A stretch of DNA of 64,000 nt, taken from positions 104,785 to 168,784 of the forward strand of contig SDOX01000014.1 in the NCBI GenBank assembly GCA_004565275.1. The letters run 5' to 3'. The translations under genes and the position numbers were made by a program. The notes under the pieces were generated by a model that saw only the letters and a list, made by a program, of their open reading frames with translations, was not told the DNA's origin and did not search any database. Positions 10,699-22,600 of the stretch are shown here, in pieces. The stretch is from Nannochloropsis salina CCMP1776. Lineage: Eukaryota > Sar > Eustigmatophyceae > Eustigmatales > Monodopsidaceae. Position 1 is the first letter of the stretch. Each line of letters opens with the position of its first letter.

Positions 10699-13600
10699 TT
10701 ACTCACGCCCCAGAAGCTCGAACCATTGCTTCAAGGCGTCAGCCATCACTTCTGGTAAGGCTTGTACATCTCGTAGCACCACATAATACGGGAAAGGGTA
10801 CGAATCTAAATACTTGGACAACCGCACGCCCCCTGTGGCCGAGTACTCAACCTCCTGGCGCTCTTCGATTGACCGATCCACAATCAGCAGCACCAGAAGC
10901 TGCCCTTTCTCGCCCATTTGCCGCACCAGCCTCCGCAACGTCGCCTTGTCCCCTCGCTCGAAAGAGCCGTCCGAGACGACGAACACCAACTGGAATATCT
11001 TGGCAGGGACCCCTTGCCCTTGGCTGGCATCACTTGCTTGCCGCGCCCCCCTCGCCGCCATCTCCAACGCCGCAGACACACTTTCTAGCAGCAAGGCCCC
11101 GTCCGTCGCCTCCTGCTCGAACGTGAACGAACTCAGCACGCGCGCCCCCGCATCCTCCGTCCATGGCTCGCCAAAGCCGTGCAATAGGCTCAATGTCTCC
11201 CCGAAGGCCGCCACCCCCACCTCCCCGATCTCCAGCGCCGACATCCCGGAGGCGAGCGTCGCCAGTGCCGTCAAGGCCATGTCCTCCGCGCCGAAATGCT
11301 TCATAGAGCCCGAGTCGTCGATGGCAAGCAAGACTTGGTACGCGCGTTTCGCCGGTTTGGTCCGTCGCAACCATATCTTGTCCTTGCGGTACCCCGAGGC
11401 AATGTAGGGAATCACTCGGCGCATGTTGATCCGTTTCCCCGACCGGTAATCCCCTCCCAATTTGCTGGCCACCTGAGGCTCCAGAACCAGGCGTAGCTGC
11501 TCGCACAGGCGGAGGGCGAGGGGCGCAGAGGCGGAGCGGTAACGCGCCCACAGGTTGGCTGCGGCGTCAGGGGAGGGGTGGGGATGCTCCTGCCAAAGCC
11601 CCTGGACCCCGCGACGAAGGTCCAGCACCTCCTCCTCTTCCTCCTCCTCCTCCTCCTCCTTCTCCTCCTTCCCCTTCTTCTTCCCGTCCTGGACATTGCA
11701 AGAAGGGTCGATCGACGGTCCTGCGCCCTCCCCCACTGCCGGAGGGGGGGCTGGATTGGTAACGATCCTCCCGCCCCCCTCCTCTCCCCCTTCCTCCTCC
11801 CCTTCCTCCCTCTCGCCTTCCTGGTTCGCACATGCATCCCCATCCCTGACCTCGTCCTCCTTCCCATCTTCTTCCCTCCCCTTCATTTCCGGGACAGGCA
11901 AGTGCTCTCCCTCCTCCCTCCGTTTCCCTTCCCTGTTCCCCCCGGTCTTCGCTTTATGCGACCCGGATGTACTGGAGGAGGATGAGGCTTTGGGCGCCTC
12001 CTGTGACGCGTGTGGCTGCGCGGCCTCCTCCCCTCCCCTTGTGGCCCCTTCCTTCTCGGCGTCCTCCATGTCCATGCCCACTCCATCCTCATCACCCAAC
12101 GGGCCCTCCTCCTCCTCCTCCTCCCCCCCTTCCTTCCCTCCGCCTTCCCCTTCCTCTTGCTGCTCCTCCAGCTGCTCCTCCTTGTCCGTGGGAGCCAATA
12201 CCTGCGTCGTTCCCCCCGCTCCCCCCTTGGGCACGTGTTCATACGTCCCACGGCCCTCCTCCATGTCCTCACGCCCCCCCTCCTCCTTCCCTTCCTCCCC
12301 CGCCTCCTCCGCCTCCGCCTCCCCCTCCTTCCCTTCCTCCTCCCTAGGTACCACATCCAAACGCCGATGCCAATGCTCGAGCGCCGAACCCGCTTCTCGA
12401 AAAGGGTTGGGGGCCTCTCCCTGCCTCCTCTCCTTCCCTCCCTCCCCCTCCTCCTCCCCCTTGCCCTCTTTGCCGCCCAGGTGCCTCCACTCCGCCCCCC
12501 CGTTCCCTCCTCCCTCCCCACCCGCTTCGCCGCCCGCATCCTCCTCCTCCCCTCCCCCGTCCTCCTCCCCCTCCTCCCTTCCCTCCTCCTCCCCCGCTTC
12601 CTCCTCCTCGACATTCCCCCCCATTGCCTTTCGCTGCGGCGCTGGCCTCTGCTGGCTCTCCTCCCTCTTTCCATGCTTCCCTCGCCGGCCCATGTTCTCC
12701 TCCCCCGCCCGATCTCGCAGCCCGAAGGCTTCCTGCTCCTCCTGCCCTCGTGTCTCCTCCGGCTCTGCCTTCTCCTCCTCTTTTCCCCCCCCTTCCCTTC
12801 CTCATCCCCCGCATTTTCTTCCTCCGCTTCCCCTCCCACCTTCGGAGCCTTCCCCTCCTCTTCCTCCCCCTCCCCCTCCCCCTCGTTCTCGCCCATCTCC
12901 TCCCCCTCCTCCTCCATCCCCTCTTTCCCCTCCTCCTCTTCATCTTCCAAATCCCCCTCATCTGCCATCCCTTCCTCTCCGCCCTCCTCCTCCTCACCTT
13001 CCAAATCCCCCTCATCTGCCATCCCCTCCTCTCCGCCCTCCTTCACCACTTCCATCGGACTCGCCCTCCCGTCCTCCCCCTCGTCCTCTTCGCCCTCTTC
13101 CCCTCCTTCCCCTTCCTCCCCCGCTTCCTGCCCCTCCCCCTCCTCCTCCCCTTCCTCCATGTCCATATCCTCCGGCAGCGCACTCTCATCTGCCTTCCGA
13201 ACCTCCACACCCAGCGCTGGCTCTTCGAGCTCCTCTTCCTCGTGCACCTCCCCCTCCTCCTCCTCCTCCTCCTCCTCATCCTTCCTTTCCCCGCCCGCGT
13301 CACCCCGCTCCTCTGGCCGTGGCTCTGCTTCCGCCTCCTTCGCCTTCTCCTCCTCCTTTCCTTCCCCTTTCTCCTCCTGTCTGTCCTCCTTCGTACTCAT
13401 CTCTCCCTCTTCCAGCCTTCCCGACACATCATCCCCCCTCTCCATCTTCTCCGGGCCACCCTCCTCCTCCTCCTCGTCCTCGCTCCCCCACATCTTCTCG
13501 TCCACCACCTCCCCCTCCTCCTCCACCTCCCCCATCTCTCGCTCCAACTCTTCCTCCCCTTCCTCCCCCTCCTCCTCCCCTCCCTCCTTCCTCCCTTCCA

Positions 13601-16600
13601 AGTCATGCAGGCTCCCCTGGAAGTCCCCTTCCATTTCCATCCCCTCCTCTTGCTCCTCCTCATCCAGCTTCTCACCCTTTTCCTGCTTCTCCTCCTCCTC
13701 CACCCCTCCCTCCTCCTCCTCCTCCTTCAGCCCCAAGAGCTGTTCTTCACTTTCCAATTCCTCCGTCACGTCCTTCTTCCCTTCCCCCGCCCCCATCCCC
13801 ATCCCCTCCACCTCCTCCTCCAACGCCATCCCCCTCCCCCTCCCTCCCCCCTCCCTCCCCCCTCCCTCCCCACCTTCCTCCTCCCCGTCTCCGCACAAAC
13901 CTTGCGAGACCAAGGTCCGAAAGACTCGGAGGCACACGTAGAGGAGTTTGCACGTGCCTTTCGTTCCCATCACCATCTCCCCCACCAACCTCCCTCCCGC
14001 CGCCAGCACCAGGGAGACCAGCCGGTGCACGTACGCAAGCAAGGAGCCCTTTAGCTCCCACGCCCCCGCCGCGGCCGCCCTCGCCCTCCTTCCCTCCCTC
14101 CCTCCCTCCCTCCCCTGCCTCCTCCTCCCCCTCCTCCCCGGTGAGGAATGCGTGGACAGCTCGGATCTTCTCCTCCACCATTCCCAACTTCAAAGCGCGG
14201 GCTTCCGTTACGCTTCGGGTCAACGCCGCCAAAAGTGTCTCCTCCTCCTCCTCCTCCTCCTCCTCATCCTCCTCCTTCTCCTCCTTCTCTCCCTCCTTTT
14301 CTGCCCTGCGCTTCCCTCCAGGTGATGAGGAGGGAAGACGATGCGCCGCCAGGCCCTGCACAGCGATCAGGCTTGCCTCCACCACACCTTCCAAAGCCAC
14401 CTGCGCCTTCTCCCCTCGCCTCCACCTTCCTCCCTCCCTCCCTCCCTCCCTCCCTCCCTCCTTCCCCACCACCCCTTCCAACGCCTTCAGCACGGGGGTC
14501 AGCACCACCGGCGGCACCGTTTCCCTGAGGCCCTCCCGGTGTCTCCTCAGCTCCGCCGCAGCTGCCATCGCCTCTTGGTGCGCGTCATGTCCGAGCTGAT
14601 CTTCGCGTGCGGTCAGGACAGGGAGGCGTAAGGCCCGCCGGTGCCCTTCTGCCACGCGCGTGAGCCGCTCCCTCCACGTGAGGAGGAGGGAAGACGCCGG
14701 CCCGCCGGTCTGAGTAGAAGGGGGGGAGACGGCGAAGTCGGAGGCCAGGCCGGAGCCTCGCTCCGACTGAGTACCCAGGGCTCCGTCCAACAGGAGGTGG
14801 ACCTGCCCCACGCCCTCCGCCGCTACCTCGAACCGGAAGGCTTGCTCGCTCAAGAGGGACCGCAAGGACCCCTGATCCGAAACCACCACCCCGCCCTCCG
14901 TCCCGCCCTCCTCCGTCCCGCTCTCCTTCCCGCCTTTTGCCGGGCCCATCCATGCCACGGCGTCCTGCACGCTCTCCAAGGCTTCCCCCACCTCCGCCAA
15001 AAGCGCCCGTTCCTGTGCGGCGAGGGTGAACAAACCTTCAACCAATCGGAGCATGCTTTGGGCTTGGGCAGAAGGCACGTCTCGGTGCGGGGGACGGTTG
15101 AGCAGATCGGAACGGAAGCCCGTGAGCTCGAGCAGGCTGCGTGTGAAGTAGGTTTCCGCTTGCGCCCAGCCCTGGTGCACGTGGGGTGGGGCGAGGAGGA
15201 AGGAGGGAGGGAGGGAGGGAGGGAGGAGGGTCTCGAGGACGAAGGGCACCGGGGCGTAGGCGAGGGCGAGCGGGTCGCGAAGGGAGATCGCAGCAGCGGA
15301 GGCAGCTGTGGCACAGCCTTGGCGCCGCAGCTCTTGCAAGAGGTCGAGGACGGCTTTTTGTTTGACCGCCTTTGGCACCGTCCCTCCCTTCCTCCCTTCC
15401 TCCCCCCCTCCCTCGCGGGCCTGTAAGGCACGCATGCGGGCGAAGATGCTGCCAGCGACCGCCTCGCTCTCGGCCCACAACTGCATCCCTCCGCCTGGAC
15501 GCGGGTTTTCGGCGTAGAGGGCCTCGTGGAGGATGCCCGTCATCCGCCCCACCAGCGTGGGGAGGCGCAGGAGGCGGGAGGGGGAGGGGGAGGGGAAGGG
15601 TGGAGTCCAGGGAGGGAGGGAGGAAGGGGGAGGGAGGGGGTGACCCAGACGGAGCCCGTCCTCCTCGGCGACAGGCAGCTCCTTCGACACGCCCCCGCCC
15701 CCCGCTTCGGCCTCTTCCCCCCTTCATCCGCGGCTTGTGGGCCCTTTTCCCTCCCTCCGTCCCTCCCTCCGTCCCTCCCTCCCCCTCCTCTTTTTTCGGA
15801 GGTGCCGTCAGCTCCCCGAGGGCGTGATCCCTCATCCTCCCCACTTCCCCAAATAGCTTGGAAGGCGCTGGGACTTGCGTGTTCCTTCCCTGAGGGCCAT
15901 CCGTCCATCCCCCCTCGCTTCGCCCTTCCTCCATTTCTTTCTCTAACAGCTGTGCCACAGGCTTTTCCAGCGCCTCCCGCTGTTCCCTCAGGATCTTCAC
16001 GAGCTTCTTGTGGGATTTGAGCGTGCTTGCCTTCAATGCATGGTAGGTCTGATCGTCCCATTTGCAGAGTTTAGCTTCCTCCCTCAGTTTCTTCTCCAGG
16101 GGGGCCCGGTCCTCGCGCAATTTTCGGCGGACGAGCGGCAAGAATTGCTGGTAGTAGCGGACCAATAGGATCAACATCCCCGCCACCGGCCGTGCACGCG
16201 ACACGCGCCCCGTGTCTTTTTCTTCACTCCCACCGACCACGTCCAAGGCAGATACACGCAACAGAGACAAGCGTGCTTCGTATTCCCCCAAGGGACTGCT
16301 TCGCATCATCAAATCGAACGAATCGAATAGCGCCCGCAAATCGGGGGGAACGCTGGGACAAAGGAAGGTCGAGGACGGAGGGGTCGCCCGGAGGGAGGAG
16401 GGAATCAGCTCGGTCAAAAGCCAAGCCGATGCCGGACCGTGCGAGGAGCTTCCTTCCCCGTCCTCCCCCCCACCCTCCGCCTCGCCCTCCCCTGCCAGGG
16501 CCTGTCGAGTTAAGCGGTGCAAATGGAACCAGTACCGCATCGCCTTCCCCGCGGCCGCCCTTGCCTGCAATTCCATCAGGTCTGGCCAGCTTTCCAGCTC

Positions 16601-19600
16601 GATTTTCCGCCAGCGCATGACCAAGGGCACCAGGACTGCCATCTCTGCGCCCAGACTCACTGACTTGCTCGCGTAGGCCTCCCATTCCTGCGCGGCTCCT
16701 AAGGTAGCTTCCAGACCCAAGAGAAGGCGGGAAAGGGACGACCGGACCCCGAGATTTCGGACCCTATCGGCCGCGCGGGCCGCTTGGATCAGGCCTGCGT
16801 GCCCCGGCCATTGCTGCAGAAGTGTCCGGATACGCTCCAGGAGCGGGTTGAGGACGGGAAGAAGAAGGCGTACCTCGACAACGGGGGCGGGGTCGTGGTG
16901 GAAGTCGTAGAGTCGTCGGTGTTTCAGACGCATGGCTCCTCTTTCCGTTTCATCCCTGAGGCCCGCCTCGAGCAAGGTGTGCAAGCCTCCGTCTGGATCC
17001 TCCCCCTCGTCCAGGGCGTCTCTTCGGCACTTGTCCGTGCTCCCCCTTTTATTCCCCTGACCTTGCGCCCGGACCGCACTCTTCCCAAGCGCGGGGGTAA
17101 CCTTGGCCCCAAGGCTCTCCACCGCCATAGACAGCGCCAAAAGATGGGCCGCTTCCAGCGCCTGATCCATCGCCGGCACGAGGACGAGCCCATCCTCCAT
17201 TGTGGGCATACTTGCGCGGCCGTCCCCGCTGCGGGTGGCCGGATGCGGAGCCATTGGCAGGGCCAGGGCAGAGGCAAGATAGTATGACGAACGGAAACAC
17301 AGCCGTCGAAGGATAGGCTGATAAGGTCCGATGGTCTGGCAGCCACCCCGACCGCCCGGCCGCTCCCTTTCCCTCCTGCTCAGGGCCAGCCGGGTCCATA
17401 TGCCCACGATTGTTGCCACTTGCTCATCGCCAGGTCCAAAGGCACAGGAACCGTCGCTCGAGCTACCCTCCTGCGTGTTTCCACTTGTAAAAGCAGCTGC
17501 TGCTTCATTCTCCGGACCGACCATCACCTCCTCCTCGACGTCGTGGGGGAACAATCTTTGAAGTTCCATCGCCTCTCTTCGGGCGGTCGCCGCCAAGGCC
17601 GCAGCGTCTTCTCCGTTCACGCGCGCTTCTTTTTCCTCCCGCTCCAAGAATAAAGCTTCCCTCTTCCGAGATTCCTCTTTCGCCCGCGCCTCCGCCTTTT
17701 TCCATTCGTCCCCTACCCGGACGAACAAGCTGTCCATCTCCTTCCACAAACGAGCCCGCGCGCCGGGAGCTTGTACTGCGTGCCATTCCAGCTCCAAGCG
17801 GCACAGACGTGTGACTAAGGCCTTGACCGTCAGAGACGAGGATAGAGAGATGGGATCCAAGGCTTGGGCCAAGCGACCAGCGACACGCTCCGCCCACCTT
17901 TCTTCATCCCCCAACTGCTTCCCTGTACCTTCATCTCCCCCTCCCTCCGAACCCTCCGGGCACAAAAAGGGGAACTGAGCCAGGACGCGAACCGGATGAT
18001 CCTCCTCCTTCCTGCTCTTCCCCATATTCCCGCCATCTGCTCCCGCTTTCGCCGCCGCCACGACCCCCGAAAGCCCATACCGTACTTCCCCTATCGCGGA
18101 CAAGAGGGGGTCTATAATATCAGCAAAATATGAATATTCTCTGCGTAGACGGTCCACCAGGCATCCCACGGCGGCTTGCCACGCCTCTACTTGAGCATGG
18201 GCGTGCGCAAGGGCGGCAGGAGGACCCGACATGGGGGGGGGCAAAGGGTCGAAGCACGGCCTCCAAGCGCATAGAAGACAGCAGTCCCCGCGCCGCATCC
18301 AAAATTTCTGCCCGCAGGGACAGGAAACCTCCCTTCTCTTCTCCCTCTACGTCTCCGGGCCGTTGAACCGCCCGACGGGCCAATGCCGCGCTTTCCCTTC
18401 GCAGTGCTTTTCTTTCCTCGTTCATTTCCCCCCCCCGTCCGTCCTCGTTCCCTTCCCCTCTAAGTCCCCTTTCCAAACTCCGGGCCCAATTCCGGGCCGC
18501 CGCCTCGGTGTCGAGCCAGGCCAGACGTTCGTCCACCAGGGCTCGTTTCGCCAAAGGTGCTTCTCCTGGGTCCACGGGGCGGGAAGGGAGGAGCAAGTGA
18601 AACCGAAGCACGCCAAGACGTGCCCGGGCATGCCCGGCCCACAGGAAGGTGGTCGCAAGGGCGAAAGCCGGCGGAGAAGACAGGAGGGCACCCAGGGATG
18701 CGCAGGCGTTGAGGGCGGGCTGTAACAAGGGAATGGCATGGCTCGCGAGGCGGGGGTCCGTGGAGCGGGCGGCGAGACAAGCGGTCGCCTCCGCCCAACG
18801 CGGATCAGCGACGGAAGTCTCGAGGGAGGATTGGAGGCGACGTAGGAGGGCCTGCCAGTCCTCGACGGCGAAGGTGCTATTAAAAGCTTTCAGGATATGC
18901 AGGGATGCCTGCCGGAGCTGTTCCCATTCCTCCTTTGCTGCGTCCATCCCGGTTGTTAGCTCTTCGCCGGGTTCCACGAGGCGAGCACGGACGAGGAACC
19001 GCATCGCGCCTTGCAATTGCCGTCGGCGCAGCTGCCCTCCCTCCACCGAGGCCAGGCCCACCATTCCCCGGGACCCGCCCCCCACCTGCAGCAAGGACCA
19101 AACAAGGCGCGAGACCGGCGCCGCCAGGAGCCAAGAGGGGTCCAGAGGTCCGAGAGGCCGACGGTTGCCGTCCTCCTCGCCTGTCGTCAACTCCCAATGA
19201 GCCTGGGCGCCAATGCCTTGCCAAAGGATTTGATGGAAATTCGCGTTCAAAGTGGGTAGCAGGGAGGCAAGCGAGTGTCGAAGTCTGGATGTGTCGCCTG
19301 TGGCTCCCCCGGCATGGAGGGTATCCAGGGACGGGAGAGACGCTTCCCACAGCCAGACGAGGGACTGGAAGGGGCGAAGGTGAGAGATGTTACGGATTTG
19401 GAACTGGAGGCAGACGCTGACAAAGGCTTTCGCATGATTGACTGCATGCTTGACCACGTTCAGGGATGGAAATGAAAGACCGGCTCCTTCCCTGTCTGCC
19501 CCACGTCCTCTCTCTTCGATCCCCTCCAGAGCAGAAAGGGGAGGATTTGCCACTACCCTTTGCAGAAGCTGCCCTGGTTCCTCCATTCCGCCCAAAACGA

Positions 19601-22600
19601 GGGCACGAAGCAGGGCGGAAATGACCCATCGCTCTTGGCGCGCTGCCCACGGAAGGAGCAACCGACCGATCTGCAAGCTCGCCCAGACCTCTAGGCGGCT
19701 CGTTCCCACCATCAGAATCGCTCGTTTAGCGGCCCCACCCCTTTGTTCTCCATGCTCAAGCGCCTTCTCAACCCCCACATCGACATGATCGTCCTCCCCG
19801 CCGTCCTCCTCGTCTTCCCCCGCGTTGATCGAGATATCAAGGGCCTGCTCACGCGTCTCCAACGTCATAGCCTCCCGCAAGGTCTCCACCCTGCCTTTCA
19901 AAGACATGGGCAACCCAAGCAAGACCGTGGTATTAGAACAGCGTCCTGTGGAGGGGGCGATCGAAGGGCGGGCCTGTGGTGGTGGAAACTCGTCGGTGAA
20001 GGCCCAGTGCAGCGTACAAAGCGCATCAAGAAGCTCGCGACGGACAGGCTCCGGCACCGCCATGCGAAGATCGCCTCGACGGAGGGCCTCTTCCAAAGAG
20101 GGCAGGAAACACGAAGGGGAGGAGGAGGTGGTGGAGGAAGAGGCGAAAGAGCGGCCCAGATCATGCAAGCTTCTCAGGACCTGGGCCTGTTCGGCGCGAA
20201 AAGCGACGGCAGGATGACCACCTTGTTTCCATAAACGATTTTTCAATCCGTACAACCCACCCTCTGCACAAGCGCGCTCGATATCTTTTCCCATCCTGTC
20301 CACCAGATGAAAGAGCTGCTCCTCCTGGTGGGAGAGCAAGTGTGGGGAAGAGGGGGAAGGAAGGGTGGAATTTGGCGGGAGAAGGCGTCGCACCGCCTTC
20401 GCAAACCGGGACCAAGCGGCCAAGAATCTCGGCCACGGGAAAGGGGTCAAGCGTAGCGACGACACGGTAGAGGAATTGTGGGAGAGCTTTAGAGCGACTG
20501 CCCCATCCAAGGCCTGCCACAGATCGTCCCGCCGGCGCCACAGGAGCCGCAAGTCTGTCTCATAACAAACACGCCTCGCATCACCATACCCTCCGCCCTG
20601 GTGGGGGGATAGGGAGACCTGGAGGACGACCGCGTCAAATGCTTTCAGGAGGAGAGGGACCAGGGGAAGGACGGGATAGCCGTCCAGGGCTCCACTCGAC
20701 AACAACTCTTCGCCTGCCATCCCCCAGGCACTTAAGTGGTGTTCTCTCCCTTTCCCTGCTCCCGACCCCGCGGCATCCGCTATGGCTTCCTGCTTCAAAA
20801 CGGCCAGCTCCATCCATGTCCAGTGCGGCCCTGCCTGGCCTCTATCTCTCAATAAAGGGGAGGCTCGTAGTCTGGAAAATACTTCCTCTTCACGCACCGC
20901 TTGCGGCAGTCGCGCCAATGTGCCGGCACGTGCAGCAAAGGCCGCTGCCTGGAAATGCATCCACGCCTGATGCCCCTGCTGGGCATCGGAGGCGGTGAGG
21001 TGGGCCTCCCACAAGCCCTCCATCTCACGATGATCCAGGGGCCATTCCAAGCGGTGGGAAGGTGAGCCGGTGGACCTATTGGAGGGTGGAGAGGAGGCCA
21101 ACTCCAGTCCCAATTCAAGAGTCCGAGCCACCAGGGGACAGCGACGAAGAATCACCTCGAGGCGAGCCAAGGCTTGCGAGACACGCACCGCCTCACCTGC
21201 CAAGAGAGAAGCCGGCATATCGGCGGCATGGAGTGGAACAGTGGGGCTCGCGGTGGAAACAGGACCGAGTATGGCGCGGGAAAATTCTTTTAACAGCGCC
21301 TGTAAGGCCTCTATTCGAAGGCTCAGGTGAGTAGCAATGCCCAAAGTCCGACGCACGACCCGCAGACAAAGCACCAAGAGCAAAGACGGGCTATTCTGGC
21401 CTCCAAAGGAAAAGGGACGCGCCTGATAGCTGGCTTCTGAGTCCTCTTCCTCCGGCTTGCCACGCTGTAAGTCCAATCCCAGGCACATGCTACGGGCCGC
21501 ACCTTTGCCGTCCTCATGAAGCGGGCCGTGGGGGAGAAGGAGAGGACAGAGCAAGCCCTGGAGGGCCCAGAGCAGCTCAAGGTCGCGAGTGATCGAGCCT
21601 CCCTCCGGGTCCACAAATGTCCCGCCCATCCCACCCCTCTCGCGGGACCGCAAAGCCAATGCGGGTAAGGACTCTGCGGCATGAAAGAAGGCAAACGATG
21701 CTTTTCCTCGACCCACTTTCAGCAACCGTGCCCAGAAAGGGTTGAGAAAGCCAAGATCCGCCCCAGATAGAGGAAGGGAGAGCAGACCCGCGTACGCCCG
21801 CGCGTGCCCCTCCCTAAGAGCAGCCTCCCGATCGAGTCCTTGCTCCATGAGGCAACCAACCAGCCCCCCCCACCGCACCAAGGCGCCTTGCAATTGCCAT
21901 AGCCCCGGGGACTCCCCCCTCCATACATCAGGAGGGAGGCTACTTACCCCCTTCTCCCCCGCCAGGCTGCTTCCTTTTTTCCCTCCTTTGCGTTCGGCGA
22001 GCTCCATCAGCACTGCATGCATCTCGACCATGCCCGCAGCCAGGTCCAGGGTGCCCGCCTTCCCCAACATTTGGGCCACCGCCAGGGTCAAGGGCCCGCC
22101 TAGAGCCATCCGCGCCGTCCCTCCCCCATCCACCCTGCCCTTCCCCGTGCCCCCCTCCGCGTCTTCATCGCCTTCCAGCACCGCCACTTCCAGACAGCGG
22201 TTTCGCATGGCTCGAGAAACCTCCCCCACGGAGGGGTCCATGGTCAGGAACAAACGGAAGCTCGGGTGCGGTCGCAAAATGCGAGGGGCGGGGGCTGCAT
22301 TCCGAGAGGAGGATGGGGAGGTCCCTGCCTCCGTCAAGAGGAGGGAGCCATTCGGTTCAAGGAGGGCGTTGAGCCGGTCCAGTACGGAGGCGGGGCAGAG
22401 GTTCACGTTGGTAAGAAGGAGCCAGTGCCCGCGTTCGAGGGCTTCGACCAAAGGCCCGTCGACCCAGGCAAACCGGCCGTTGCGGGAGGGGCTGGGGGAG
22501 GAGGAAGGGGAGGGAGGGATGCCTTCTTGGAGGCGGTGGAGCTCGACACGCAAGGACGACGAAGGCGGAAAGGAGGGAGGGAACGCAGCAATCGCTACTT

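Noticed and set aside
12010-13941. A second long plus-strand frame, Leu/Ser/Pro-rich, looking like membrane segments
   Set aside because: Same cause: CTC/CTT runs opposite GAG/AAG. No hydrophobic periodicity or homology.
11555-14599. A 1,014-codon plus-strand open frame rich in Ser and Pro
   Set aside because: It is the exact antisense of the Glu/Asp/Arg-rich midasin region; its composition is what the complement of GAG/GAA/GGA codons gives, and midasin homology on the minus strand is decisive.
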